DNA from: Theocolax elegans
Lineage: Eukaryota > Arthropoda > Insecta > Hymenoptera > Cerocephalidae
NCBI GenBank assembly: GCA_026168455.1
Contig: CM047428.1
Coordinates: 36,135,255-36,199,254, forward strand
Direction: 5' to 3'
DNA length: 64,000 nt
The notes under the pieces are model-generated. The model was not told the DNA's origin, searched no databases, and was given only the letters and a program-made list of their open reading frames with translations. Each line of letters begins with the position of its first letter. The first letter of the stretch is position 1. This document shows, piece by piece, positions 1 to 10,734 of the stretch. The position numbers were made by a program, and so were the translations under genes.

Positions 1-483
1 ATTTTAGATTATTTGAAACGGATCTAAATAGAACTTTACCTCCTAAAATTAATTTATTTAAGTCATCGCCAAGAGTTCTATATGTCATTAATGTTTTGTA
101 CTTTAAGAGTAATAAAACTTTCTTCTTAATTAAATTAATTTTTGTATTAGTTTTAAAGAATTATTTATAAAATTTTAGCGCTATATAAATAAAAACCTGT
201 TTCTTCCATTTCTCCCGTAATTCGTATTCGTAATTTGCACCCTCTTTCAAAATTTGCGTTTTAATCCATAATTATGTCCAATTTATTTTTACTATGCAGA
301 GCCCAAATATTTATTTTGATTATTATAAACAAATTCATTTCTTAATTATCCTTCTGTTTCTAATAAATACATACTTGTTTATTTAAAATATTGTGTTATA
401 TAAATATAAATTATCTACACACTTATATATCCATACAATTTTGAAATATTAATTTAAAAAATATTTAAATTAAATACTTATAT
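1..483. other. AT-rich non-coding stretch
   Basis: Very AT-rich sequence with no open frame of note, no repeat that recurs elsewhere in the window and no recognisable signal. Confidence 0.6.
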
Positions 484-517
484 TTATATAAAATATTTAT
501 ATATTATAGAGAGATAT

Positions 518-520
<3 letters not shown>

Positions 521-555
<35 letters not shown>

Positions 556-775
556 TAACATATATATAACATATATATATGACATATATATATCATATAT
601 ATATGACATATATATATATGACATATATATATAACATATATATATAACATATATATAACATATATATGACATGTATATAACATATATATATGACATATAT
701 ATATATGACATATATATATAACATATATATATAACATATATATATGACATATATATATAAAACATATATATATAT
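521..775. repeat. (TA)n microsatellite with interspersed GACATATA units
   Basis: Alternating TA runs are punctuated every 10-20 bases by GAC or AAC. Open frames across it, rich in Tyr, Ile and Met, are by-products of the repeat and not genes. Confidence 0.95.
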
Positions 776-798
776 GTTGAATCCTGAATTCTTAGACA

Positions 799-821
799 CG
801 GCGGCGGCGGCGGCGGCGGCG
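799..821. repeat. (CGG)7 trinucleotide repeat
   Basis: Seven CGG units interrupt otherwise AT-rich DNA, about 30 bases upstream of the LTR start at 854. Confidence 0.9.
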
Positions 822-853
822 AAATATTTATATATTATAGAGATATATATATA

Positions 854-1297
854 TGTGGCGACACCGCTCATCGCGCCAACCACTTCATCCGGCACTGGGC
901 TGGATCCTGCGCGGCGGCAGAGAAAGCAGACACTAGCGCCGCGACAAGTCTTTTCCGTCGAATGCTCGGCGTAGCAACGACGGGCCAGTTAAGAGAACGA
1001 ATCCGACCGTGGATCGAGTCGGACCGACTTCAACACAGCTAATTCTCTCTAAACGCGAAGTTGATATGAAATTACGTTGAGCTATTGGTGTTGCGCCACA
1101 GCTGTGGCGTTCGTGATATTATAAATTAAGTTAAATAAAAAGTTAATAAAAATTAACCTCACGAGTTCTGTGTTATTCACCCGTGCAGTTACCAAAGTCC
1201 CGTCCTCGCGTTCGAGGCGTATGACGACCTCAGCGCGGTTCCGAGAGCACTTTACCCCCGATGTGCTACAAAGCATTACAAACAGAGATAAACTAAA
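854..1297 (+). mobile_element. Candidate 5' LTR of a deleted gypsy-type element
   Basis: The segment begins TGTGGCGACA after an ATATAT run and ends at AAACTAAA, immediately before a primer-binding-site-like motif. Its last 54 bases (1244-1297) recur exactly at 2559-2612, after the gag ORF, as expected if they are the 3' end of an LTR. Flanks on both sides are ATATA, compatible with a short target duplication but uninformative because of the TA repeats. The left edge is inferred from the TGT start and the flank, so it is the least certain boundary. Confidence 0.6.
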
Positions 1298-1298
1298 G

Positions 1299-1312
1299 TG
1301 GTGACCCCGTCG
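1299..1312 (+). promoter_or_regulatory. Primer-binding-site-like motif
   Basis: TGGTGACCCCGTCG starts two bases after the end of the LTR copy. TGG pairs with the CCA tail of a tRNA, and a TGGTGACCCC start is the form seen in many arthropod gypsy elements. The priming tRNA was not identified. Confidence 0.55.
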
Positions 1313-1741
1313 TTTGTGGTGTTCCCGTAAAGTGGTGCCCACAGTGAAAATTAACTTTAAAAGTGTCGCGTTGAGTGCAAAGTGTCGCATACGTAACTTT
1401 AGACGAAATTTCGTCGTTCATCGCTTTCGATTTGGTCGAGTATAACCGACGCGCATTAACCGGAAGTCGCCATTACGCGTCCCGGCGTCTTTGTAACAAA
1501 AACCGTTTTTACTCAGGACGGCCATTTTGAAAATAGCGTCTCTTTTTCAACGCAATTCACGCACACTTTACTCATTTTTAACAATTAAAAATTACAATTA
1601 TAATTAGAATTAAGAAAAAATAAAGAACTATTTAGACTTTATTACACGCGTAGTGTTCAAGTGTAGTGCATCAAATACAAACATTTTTAAACAGTTTATT
1701 CAAACATTTTTATTAACTTTAATTAGTGCGTAGTGCGGGGC

Positions 1742-2611
1742 ATGTCAAACTCGGATTCGACGCCAGAATCAAATTTTAGCACACCTAAGCAAACACCAGG
1801 TTCATCGGCGTTGCCATCAGACACCCCAGCTTGGGACAACTCGTACGATTTAAACAACACCATTAAGGATTTGCCTTTCAACGTCACCGAGGACGAACTT
1901 AATCAGCAAGGAAGCAGCAACGTAGCAAGGTGCTACAGCTTTTCGCATCAACGACTTCGCTTCTCATCAGAGTCATCAACTGAGATGACCGAGCCAGTTC
2001 CAGACGACGTTGCTGCCATATCCAGCATCAAGCTACCGCCATTTTGGTTCGAGAGACCGCAACTTTGGTTTTCGCAAATTGAATCAGTTTTTGAGGTAAA
2101 TCGTATTAGCGCTGACTCAACAAAGTATCATTTAGCAGTTGCAGCTCTCAACGATGCAGCATTAGATGCAGCCGAGGATATCATCCGCAACAAACCAGCC
2201 ATGGAGGCGTACAGGGCGCTCAAAACACGATTAATTGCCCGCTTCGCAGACATCAGGAAGTTGGACAAAATGCTCAACAAGGTTGAATTAGGAGACAAAC
2301 GTCCATCACAGATCTACAGGGAGATGAAAAGCCTAGCAGGCAACAACGCCTCAGATGAACTTCTCAAGGTCAAATGGCTAGCTCTTCTCCCAACACAAGC
2401 TCAAAGTATTTTAAAAATTTTTAAACAAGACAATTCAATAGAAAATTTGCTCGCTGCAGCCGACGAACTTGTCGACATTCCATATGCGCCGATGCGCATC
2501 AATGCAGTTGACCCAGCAACAGTTCTCGCTGTTCAAACGCGTTCATCTGAATCATCACAGAGCACTTTACCCCCGATGTGCTACAAAGCATTACAAACAG
2601 AGATAAACTAA
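1742..2611 (+). CDS. Gag-like protein of an LTR retrotransposon (3' deleted)
   Basis: An open frame of about 289 residues from the ATG at 1742; the GTG nine bases upstream is less likely as a start. The Ser/Pro-rich N-terminus is followed at about residues 100-240 by a domain containing LPPFWFERPQLWFSQIESVF, resembling the N-terminal gag domain of arthropod Ty3/gypsy elements (DUF7041-like). In that family it is the structural protein that assembles the RNA-containing particle. No zinc knuckle, protease or RT follows. The last ~17 residues are read from the 54-base LTR repeat, so the natural C-terminus and all of pol are deleted. It lies about 430 bp downstream of the primer-binding motif, as expected for gag. 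Confidence 0.75.
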   Translation: MSNSDSTPESNFSTPKQTPGSSALPSDTPAWDNSYDLNNTIKDLPFNVTEDELNQQGSSNVARCYSFSHQRLRFSSESSTEMTEPVPDDVAAISSIKLPPFWFERPQLWFSQIESVFEVNRISADSTKYHLAVAALNDAALDAAEDIIRNKPAMEAYRALKTRLIARFADIRKLDKMLNKVELGDKRPSQIYREMKSLAGNNASDELLKVKWLALLPTQAQSILKIFKQDNSIENLLAAADELVDIPYAPMRINAVDPATVLAVQTRSSESSQSTLPPMCYKALQTEIN

Positions 2612-2612
2612 A
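2559..2612 (+). repeat. 54-bp direct repeat of 1244-1297 (3' LTR remnant)
   Basis: Exact copy of the last 54 bases of the candidate 5' LTR. It fuses in frame to gag and is followed at once by TATATA host-like sequence. It is read as the surviving end of a 3' LTR after a deletion removed pol and most of that LTR. Confidence 0.8.
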
Positions 2613-2644
2613 TATATATATATCGTTTATTATATATAGTTTCG

Positions 2645-3415
2645 TTTTAAAAATCTTGGACTGCCGATAAAATTTGATGGAAGAATAAACATTTTTCCGA
2701 TTTTTACATTGGCATAGTTTTTTCTTTTTATGTACATAATCTATTACGCTTTTATAACAATCGCTTCTTAAAACATCTTGATTTTTTTTATAAAATATAA
2801 TCTTGTGGTTTTAACTTTTATAAAAGCATCAATTTCTGCCTGTTAAGAAACTTTTCTCAAATCAAGATATGGATTAAATCCATTTCTTACAGAAAGTCTA
2901 TAATTATAAAATTGTAAAGTTGAAATGTCATTATTTATATTTTTGCATTTCATATTACGCATGCATCCGTATCCTTCATTTAGATAAATAAATGGATAAG
3001 TCATAGGATCAGTGTGTTTACTTATTAAAGGAATGCTAATTGGATTGTCATATCTTGAATATATAACAATATCACATTCTGCAGGAGGAAGTCCATTTTT
3101 TCTTACAAATACCATTGCTACTTCATTGCAAGTAGCTTCATTATATGTATTTTTATCTAATTTTTGGTTTCGTTCTTAGACATGGTTATCGTTTTCGGTA
3201 CACAACCCCTTTTAATACATCACTCTATCCCTTCCACCACAAATTCTGGATCACAAATTCTGAGAATTTGCAGTCCATTACTAGCCAATTTGGCAAAATT
3301 AGTTCGAAAGCTTGCCATAGCTGAAGCTTTATTGTATATTCGAATATTTTTACAAAAATTAATACTATCTTCTGATAGTCCATTAGGCAGGGAAGCAAAT
3401 TTCAAATATGTGTGA
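2645..3415 (-). pseudogene. Helitron Rep/helicase N-domain fragment
   Basis: Reverse-strand reading gives, in order, pieces typical of the Helitron_like_N domain: a NIRIYNKASAMASF stretch (about 3350), AECDIVIYSRYDN followed by DPMTYPFIYLNEG (about 3060-2980), STLQFYNYRLSVR (about 2920), and FILPSNFIGSPR (about 2670). Stops and frame changes separate the pieces, so it is dead. The HUH rolling-circle motif and the helicase half are absent. In intact elements this protein performs rolling-circle transposition. The fragment ends about 30 bases from the gag/LTR remnant; neither Helitron terminus is visible. Confidence 0.8.
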
Positions 3416-3419
3416 TTAA

Positions 3420-3598
3420 TTTTTTTTTCTTGTAATTATAAAGGAAAAAGAATTCATTTTTTAATTTAGTGACTTAATAATTTTATTGTTTAAAGCCACC
3501 TAATAATTTGAAGAATAGTACAGCTTGCACAGGTTAAGTGAAAAGCAACTCAAAAATTTTTTTGTAAATACGCGTGACATTTATCTTGTTAAGATCAA
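3420..3598. other. AT-rich spacer
   Basis: No coding or structural signal seen. Confidence 0.5.
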
Positions 3599-4340
3599 TA
3601 TGGAGGAATCGATGACCACGCAAGTCGATCAGTGGATTGGTACACAATCCAGCGAACAGACCCAGGCGTACTTGGAATCGTTATAGATGCGTACAAACGG
3701 CTCTATATATAAAAAAGCCAAACGACTCGAACAGTGTCTGTTGGGTACTACTATACGGGTAACTATACGGCTCAAGAGTTCGCAGCCGAATTGAACAGAT
3801 TCTAGTGAGGATCGTCTCAGGCGGAACATACGAAGTACAAGTAGGAGATTCCGCACCCGGATTCTGACCCAGATGTAGTAGAGGTGCTACAGAGGACTCT
3901 CGCTCTAGAAGTAGAAGATACGAACGAGCAAGAGGAAGATTCGAACACCTCCGGGCAAGAAACCGACAAGGAAGAATGGGTAACTTTGGTATCCGAAACT
4001 GGCGCTCAGTTCGAGATACCAAAGAATTTTGCTTCAATGTTAGCGGAGCAAATAAGTAAATTATCCACCTTGACGCAACGGGTCACCTGTCAAACGGTGC
4101 ACTAGCTACCAGCACTAACAAAACCCGGGAGCCAACCCAAAATGTCCAGTTCCAGGACACCTATACATGTTACACCCTAGACGAGACGGACATCACACCA
4201 CAACAAGTGAAGGTAGAGGCTGAAGGGTCTCATGCATCTCATACAGATGCTGAAGGAACTTGGGGAGGGGTGGCACACGGAGACCGAGACAACCTCCATG
4301 TTCAAGCTCTCACTACCCTAATCTGAAGGACTTTTACGAA
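3599..4340 (+). pseudogene. Degenerate coding-like region of unknown origin
   Basis: Base composition rises and a reading frame starts with an ATG at 3600 in a fair context, but stops appear after 28 codons and throughout. The best surviving piece (about 3884-4105) encodes an acidic stretch (EVEDTNEQEEDSNTSGQETD) followed by a helical tail. I do not recognise the family. A decayed gag-like ORF is possible because retroelement debris surrounds it, but this is a guess. Confidence 0.3.
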
Positions 4341-4446
4341 TCCGGTGTTGCCATATGAGGCTCAGCTCGCAGACTTTGCAACTTACTATTATTCTTACTA
4401 TTATTCTTATCACATAACGAAGAATCGTAATCGATCTAACATAATT

Positions 4447-4537
4447 GTTAATCACACATACGATTGTTACTTTAATTACAATATTATTTCAATAAATGTG
4501 TAACATTTTATCTGCGTAGATAGATAGATGGCAATGT
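4447..4537 (+). repeat. Dispersed repeat block A, copy 1
   Basis: About 91 bp, recurring at 53044-53135 with only a few substitutions and including the same TAGATAGATAGATGG run. Block B follows it downstream in both places. Confidence 0.85.
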
Positions 4538-4825
4538 ATCTTACAGTACGTTTGTTTATTTACAATATTGTTTAAACATATAAAGAGACAATAACTATAT
4601 GAATATTATTAATACTACTTATTATAGTTCAAACCGCATGATGCACAGAAACCAACATTACTTTTATATATTCTTTTTATATCAATGTACAGTTATGTAT
4701 TATAATGAATGTACTGTTAATTATTTAAGATTATTATAAATAAGAAAGAAATAGTTTGAATAACGGAAAACATACGTAAACAACGCCGCAAAACACAAAA
4801 ACGTCCCTATCTCGAAATCTATTTA
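4538..4825. other. AT-rich spacer between repeat blocks A and B
   Basis: No match to the corresponding spacer at 53136-54682 and no coding signal. Confidence 0.5.
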
Positions 4826-5448
4826 AGCGATCGACTCGAAATTTAATATACAACAGATTTTTGTATATAAAAACCTTTTCCCCCACCTAACTCTATCCAA
4901 ATAATCAATATTTATTGTAAAATTCGGCATCTACGGAACCTTCTAGAAGCAAAAGACTAATTATTGTGCAATCAAGGTATCTTAAGTAACATTAGCTTCG
5001 TCCGGTGTTTGATAACACCGACGGTTAGAAAGTTCTCGCGCCGTGCGAGAATCAGTACTTTTGTAACAACAGACCAATAGAGTTCGACCAAACATCATCA
5101 ACGCTTCTAGAAACTTCCATACGTCGACCCCGCCAGGCAATCAAGGCCTTGTATCCCCGCTCCGATGGTCGCGACGAGGGCAAGCACACGCCGACCCCTC
5201 GGCAAGACTCCGACTACCTTCGAACAGTAAACACGTGTTTCTACAAGAGCCGCGAGCTCCTGCTACTTTATCCCGTGCAAACTAATTCGCTAATAATTGT
5301 ATTTCCTACGCACAGAATAAGCCGCCATTTACGTGCGCATATAAGTCGCGATAACCCGCGAACGCGAAGAGTATACGTACTTATATTATATTATTATTAT
5401 TGCATTGCTAAGACGCACGACGCGCATTATTGATTGTCATATACGGGG
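4826..5448 (+). repeat. Dispersed repeat block B, copy 1 (possible LTR)
   Basis: Aligns along its length with 54683-55440, with scattered substitutions and small indels. It has the look of an LTR or 5' regulatory region: an AT-rich start, a GC-rich middle and a run toward GACGCGCATTATTGATTGTC. This copy lacks the small insertion present at 55071-55173 in the other copy. Its last 14 bases form the target duplication of the next insertion. Confidence 0.8.
5435..5448 (+). repeat. 14-bp target-site duplication, left copy
   Basis: TGTCATATACGGGG, repeated exactly at 6797-6810. Confidence 0.85.
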
Positions 5449-6796
5449 TAGTTGGCGGAATCCTGTTCTCAGATTTCCTGAGTTGGGAGAGGGTGAGTGA
5501 CTCGGCCCCCAGTTCCGAGAGTTCGAATTTTACCTCCTGCGACAGTGGAGGAAGAGGATTGCCACTAGTGCGCCTCGAAATCGAGTTGCTTCGTCGAGCC
5601 TATGTCGGCGATCAACTGTTTAACATGCGATATTTCTTGGTTACTAACACGCTTGGTTATCGAAAATATGCCGTTAACGATTCTGCTATTCATCTGGGCG
5701 ACCTCGTCAAGGGAGACTCTACCTAGGGATGAAGGGACGGCCGCTAAATCAAAGTAGACATCCTTCGGGGTGTACTACGTGCAGCGTCAAAATACTGAGG
5801 CGGGCCTTTCGAGGTCTGCCTTGGGGCACATCCGGACCGAAGTAGTTTCTCATCCAGACGAGCGCTGGGATGTCTCATAGAAGGGTGTCCCTTTCATCAA
5901 AATTCTCTCCGTATAAAGTCAGTAAGTCGAGTTGTGATACACATCCGAACTGAAGGCTTTGCGCTGAGTGAGATGTTAAAAACACCATCGCGTACAAGCT
6001 TTTGCTTGTACGCAATTTTTCTCTCTTTCAAGGGATTTTTCGAACGGTATCCCTTGGAAGGCTTATGGAAGGATTGTTGAATGTTTTACCTTTCATAAGC
6101 AATAGCGTACAAGCCTTTTGGTTTGTACGCTTTTTTCTCTTTCAGGGGATTTTTGGACGGTATCCCCTAGAGAGTTCGTGAAGGGAGTGACGAATGCTTT
6201 ACCCTTCACGAACATTCGAACGTAAGGCTACCTACCACAAAAACTCCTCGGGGATCCGGGGAGTAATAGGGAGGCGTGCTTCGGCATGTCGACAGTTGGA
6301 CCAGGATGACTTTACTCTGGTACGCAGGGACTGGGATCCGAGACCCACGTTGGCGTACCTCTGAGTTGAAAGTGAAACGCCAGCGTGTCCCCAGTATTGG
6401 GTTGGACTCTGCGGGGTGTGTGGTTGCAAGCAGGCTTGACGGGTGAAGCGATCTGACCCGGATGCTGCTTATGTTCGAAAGCGGAAGACGGCGGGGAGCT
6501 AAACACCGCCGAATTCTTACCAAGAATTACGACTCTAGGCTAGCCGTGTAATGCGGTGGGCTGTAGTAAGGAGTTTTGGTACACTTAGTGGCCTCTCATC
6601 GAGGTTAATCGATGCCATGAGGCCCTCATGAGAGTTTTTACTTTTTGAACGCATCGGGGAAACTTTAGGCACCATCGCCGACAAGTGAAACCGACTAACT
6701 GTGAAGCTTGTTGATGAGGGCTTCGGGGCAGCAAATACTGCGGATTGATGCGGTGATATTGCCCTAAGGAAAGACTCTAAGACAGTCATAGAATAC
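5449..6796 (+). mobile_element. 1.35-kb insertion of unassigned class
   Basis: Flanked by an exact 14-bp duplication, so it is an insertion. It is markedly more GC-rich than its surroundings and lacks a poly(A) tail, LTRs and terminal inverted repeats. No frame is convincing: one of about 98 codons (5430-5726) and a few short reverse frames match nothing I know. It carries several strong stem-loops, including two covarying modules (5990-6213) and a GGCCTC...GAGGCC stem near 6590-6625. The long target duplication and structured, tail-less 3' end suggest a non-autonomous or deleted non-LTR element, but this is inference. Confidence 0.6.
5990..6213 (+). ncRNA. Tandem pair of covarying three-hairpin RNA modules
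   Basis: Module 1 has stems 5990-5999/6004-6013 (GCGTACAAGC), 6029-6036/6049-6056 (CAAGGGAT) and 6061-6072/6089-6100 (GCTTATGGAAGG). Module 2 repeats the order: 6105-6115/6120-6130, 6144-6150/6162-6168 and 6174-6185/6202-6213 (GTTCGTGAAGGG). In the third stem four base pairs changed on both sides between modules and one G-U became A-U; the second stem has one further double change. Such compensation indicates selection on RNA structure. Function is unknown; packaging, RT recognition or translational control in the host element are possible. Confidence 0.65.
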
Positions 6797-6810
6797 TGTC
6801 ATATACGGGG
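6797..6810 (+). repeat. 14-bp target-site duplication, right copy
   Basis: Exact copy of 5435-5448. Confidence 0.85.
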
Positions 6811-6839
6811 TCTCAATAATGTAAATATAGGCTCGAATT

Positions 6840-9432
6840 TTTTCTTTGTAGATAAATACGCTAAACAAGACTTATCAATGGGTTCGAGTTTAAGTAGACT
6901 TAAAAAAAATATCTTTAATTCATTTAGATAATGACGAACGACAACAAATTGAAAATCTGATTGAAAAATATGCTGATTGTTTTCATTTAGAGGGAGAAAA
7001 TTTAACGACTACGACAGCAGGTGTTAGTAAAATTACAACAATCGATTCTATACTTGTATATACAAACAGTATCGTTTGCCACATATTTTAAAAGTTGAGG
7101 TCGAAAAACAAGTTCAAGAAATTTTAGACCAAGACATTATTCAGCATTCGAGATTACCATATAATACGAGTTTATGGGTTGTACCTAAAAAATGTAAACT
7201 TAATGGTGAAGAAAAATGGAGAATGGTTTTAGATTTTAGACCATTAAATGAAAAGACCATACAAATGAGATATCCGTTACCAAATATTGCAAAATGTTTT
7301 ACAGTTATGGATTGTAAATCGGGTTTTCATCAATTATTTTTTTCATCCAGACGGCTGACATAAAACAGCCTTTTCTAACCAAATGGGCATTTAGAGTTCA
7401 AACGTTTACCTTTCGGTTTAAGAAATGGTGCTGTAGAATATCAGCATGCAATGCAAACTACTTTAGATGGTCTAATATCAAAAGGAGTATGTTTGTTTAT
7501 TGATGATATAGTGATATGTGCAAATTCACTTTGAAATATTTGAAAAAGTAATGAATAGGCTAAACAAATTTATTTGGAAATTAGAATCAACTAAATGTAA
7601 ATTTTTGAAGAGAAAAGTTACATATTTTGGGCATGTACTCGATGAGGATAGTATTAGTCCAGATGAAAATAAAATAATATATGTAAAAAAATTTTCAGTA
7701 TTTAAAAATGTAACAAATGTTCGACAATTATTGGGTTTAGCTTAATATTATTTCTGTAATAGCTGAATATTACAGAAAATTCATAAAAGATAAACGCAAA
7801 AATAGCCAAACCTTTATCTAAGCTTTTAAAAAAGGACCAACCGTTTGTTTGGAGTAATGAAGCAAATTTAGCATTTGAGGCGTTAAGAAATGCATTATGT
7901 ACTGCACCAGTTTTACAATATCCGGATTTTACCAAAGACTTTATTATTACCGTAGATGCATCGGGATACGCAATTGGCGGGATTCTTTTTCAAGGAGAGG
8001 TTGGCAAGGACAGGCCGATTTCATACATGTCAAGAGTTTTGAGAAAAGCAGAATTAAGTTATGCAGTATACGAAAAGGAGGCTCTAGCCGTAGTAGAATA
8101 AGTTCTTTACTTTAAAAATTAAGTGCTAGAAGATATTAATACTGACAGATCACATGCCGTTAGTGTGGTATGCCACAGCAGATAAAAGTATACGAGTTCA
8201 AAAATGGCAATGTATTTTAAGAGCCTATTATTATAAATTTGTATATAAAAATGGAAAGTTGGTTGTAAATGCTGACGCTCTGTCCAAAAATCCAGTACTA
8301 GTAAATGTGACAACAAGAGCTCAGAAGCAAACACAGGACATACATATTTCTAATAATAAAAATAACAATAATAACGGTCAACTAGATATCATTGACGATA
8401 AAAATATTTCTCAACAATCGGTTAAAAATATTGATCAAAATAATAATTCTATAAATGCTCTAACTTTAAATGTAAATAGAGATACTCAACAGCCAAGTAG
8501 TACAAAACCAATTAGAAATGTTCGTGAAAAACAAATTAATTATAAAGAGTAATTTTAATAGCAATACTGAAGCAATAATAAGTAATCAAGAAAGTATTGT
8601 AAATAAACCTTATATGAATTGTGATTTAAATAGTTTATCTAGTGATGAAAGTTTATTAAATGATAATTTTAATCATAACAATAAAACTGGAGATAAAGCT
8701 AACTTTAAAAATGTTGATGTAAATTCACAGGTACATTCAAAATCCAAAAAAAGTGCGAATACTGATAATCGTAACAACATTTCGATTGAAAGTAGTGATA
8801 CAAAAATTTCAAACAAAAAGTAATTGAGACTAATAAACATTTACATTATCAAACTGATAATATTGCTTATTTTGTTTATACAAATGGAGATTCTTCTAAT
8901 AATGGTGCTAAAAGTTTAACTGATATAAATAAAATTACAACAAATCAAATTTATGAATTAAATTCTGTTAACGTTAAAAAAAGATTTGATAATAAATTTT
9001 ACTTCTACTTTAGTTATTTGAGAACAAGAACAAATATCGCAACTTTTAATTAAACAAAATATTTTTGAAACTTTAAATAAATTAAAAAATATTGCTGAAG
9101 AAAAAAATGTTAAAGAAATTAGTATTACAAAATCACAATTTATTGAAAATTTATTATGGACTGGAATATTAGACTTAATTTATACAGTTTTTGAAAAATC
9201 TAGGGTAAAAATAATTCTTTGTGAAGGTACAGTAAAGTATGTAAATATTAAAGATCGAGATGATATTTTTTATGAACTTCATTGTTCTCCTGTAGGCGGT
9301 CACAGGGGCGTATCAAAAACTTTAAATCATATAATTAGAAAATAAAAAGCACGATGTACGCCATAGAATTCAGCAGTCTATTGAATGTCAGTTAACGCAC
9401 AAATCAACATTAGTTCAAATAATTATTAAATA
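6840..9432 (+). pseudogene. Decayed Ty3/gypsy pol (RT, RNase H, integrase zinc domain)
   Basis: Forward-strand remnants in pol order. A protease-RT linker (near 6930) leads to RT with WRMVLDFRPLNEKT (about 7218) and FIDDIVI (about 7495), then the thumb region VTYFGHVLDED (about 7617). RNase H follows with TVDASGYAIGG (about 7949) and NADALSKNP (about 8267), then a long Asn-rich stretch (8340-8820). The last part is an integrase H2C2 zinc domain (SPVGGHRGVSKT near 9290, Cys near 9388). Several stops and frame changes make it non-functional; the integrase catalytic core is absent. The family copies RNA into DNA and integrates it. The FIDD active-site form is usual for gypsy relatives. Confidence 0.85.
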
Positions 9433-9527
9433 AATATCTCCATAAAAGTTAATTAAGCATATTTATATTGATTCGATTTTTCTACAAAAATTATTTTGTA
9501 AGATTGTGAATATATTAATTTACTATT
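9433..9527. other. AT-rich spacer
   Basis: No signal seen between the pol remnant and the SINE target duplication. Confidence 0.5.
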
Positions 9528-9540
9528 AATCTTATTTATT

Positions 9541-9751
9541 TGAGGCCTGCAATGGCTCGGTCGGTACGGCGTCGGGCTCGTAATATGGAGGTCCCAGGTT
9601 CGATTCCCGGCCCCGGCCGATTGATACAAGCACCAGTGGCGAATGTATTTTCAATAAGTGCTTTCTTCATTAAGACATCGTATGACCTCCGTCGCTGATT
9701 AGCACCGGTTTGGGAGCATAAAAAGAGCAACGTTAAAATAATAAAAAAACA
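9541..9751 (+). mobile_element. tRNA-derived SINE, copy 1
   Basis: The tRNA-like head contains a box A (TGGCTCGGTCGG) and box B (GGTTCGATTCC) of an RNA polymerase III promoter. A ~130-bp unrelated body and an A-rich tail follow. It is flanked by a 13-bp target duplication AATCTTATTTATT (9528-9540 and 9752-9764). Anticodon-loop geometry suggests a CGT (Thr-type) ancestor, but the stem pairs poorly. A close copy lies at 25495-25712 and a diverged tail near 31757. SINEs are mobilised by a partner LINE's reverse transcriptase; the partner is not shown here. Confidence 0.92.
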
Positions 9752-9764
9752 AATCTTATTTATT

Positions 9765-10730
9765 TCTTATTATTTATGCAGTTATTGATTTGATCGATTA
9801 CAAAATATATGAAAGAACGAATATACGGTATGTAAACAATACAGCTGTACAAGGAACAGTATAGAGCAGAATGAGGTTAGGTTGCTATACAGAAACAACG
9901 TATATAGCAGACTTCTTTAAACGGTATGTAAAGGAATACGCATATTTGCGTAACCCCCATGACAGAGTATTTACCTGGAGCTGTCGACGGGGCGGCTATC
10001 ATTCGAGGAGAGAGGGGTGGCGCGGCTCCGAGCAGCGATGCAGCGGCGGGTGAGTTTCGTACCTGAAACTCACGCCGTACAAATTAGTTGACGTCTGATA
10101 ATACGGAACGAATCAATAGTTACCGGGAAAGAAGTATACAGCATCCCCGAGACGTAGACAGCACCAGGTCAATCTACGCTTACAGCACATGTACACCGCT
10201 ACAGCTAGAACACTGCGGTAATCGGCTCGCTCGCTCGATGCGAGATCGATGTGCCGCGCACGGGTACGTACAGCGCAGGCGCGCGGTGCGAAGACGGAGC
10301 TCTCGAGCACGCCGAGAGCCAGAGCTCTACGGTCGGTCGATGCTACGACTTCCCGAGTCAACCCGCAGCAGCCGATATCTGCCATTGTGAATACGAGCGT
10401 GCGATTGAGTGCGAAAGAAAGAGAGAGAGAGAGAGATTAGCAGCTTCCCGACCAAGTGTCCAGGATTCTCCACAAAGGTTGGTGTCAAATTACCTCTCTC
10501 TGCTGACGGTACCGCCGTGTACCGTATAAAGTGCGTGCGAGCATCCCGTCTTTCCCGTCCTTCCCCTTCCCTCCATACAGCGTATCCCGGTGTAACTGAA
10601 ACTTGGCTACGTTTCGAACCGGCGAGTGTACAGCCGTTTTATATTTTGTTCGGCTAAGATAACCCGCGTGTTATCGTGAGTTCGTCGCGTAAACGCGACT
10701 GGCACCCATCTGGTAATCCACATTATATTA
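9765..10730 (+). promoter_or_regulatory. GC-rich block, possible LTR or promoter
   Basis: From about 9960 to 10690 the sequence is CpG-rich against an AT background. It holds a perfect 9-bp hairpin at 10050-10073 (GTGAGTTTC/GAAACTCAC), a TATA-like GTATAAAG at 10524-10531 and, after ...AAACGCGAC, the motif TGGCACCCATCTGG near 10690, which could be a primer-binding site. Open frames here look like composition by-products. It could be a solo LTR or a CpG-rich promoter; no second copy is visible. Confidence 0.3.
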
Positions 10731-10734
10731 AAAT

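Noticed and set aside
484..895. Open frames rich in Tyr, Ile and Met on both strands
   Set aside because: They are translations of the TA microsatellite and the CGG run.
5149..5433. 94-codon ORF in repeat block B
   Set aside because: Not preserved in the second copy at 54.7-55.4 kb, where indels change the frame.
5449..5560. HDV-like ribozyme at the start of the 1.35-kb insertion
   Set aside because: A CTCAG/CTGAG hairpin and a GGGG/CCCC pairing exist, but the nested double pseudoknot could not be assembled convincingly.
9541..9625. tRNA gene
   Set aside because: Boxes A and B are present, but the acceptor and anticodon stems pair poorly and a SINE body, tail and target duplication follow. 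The same applies at 25495-25580.
10088..10657. Arg-rich ORFs in the GC-rich block
   Set aside because: Several overlapping frames on both strands are open only because of CpG-rich composition.
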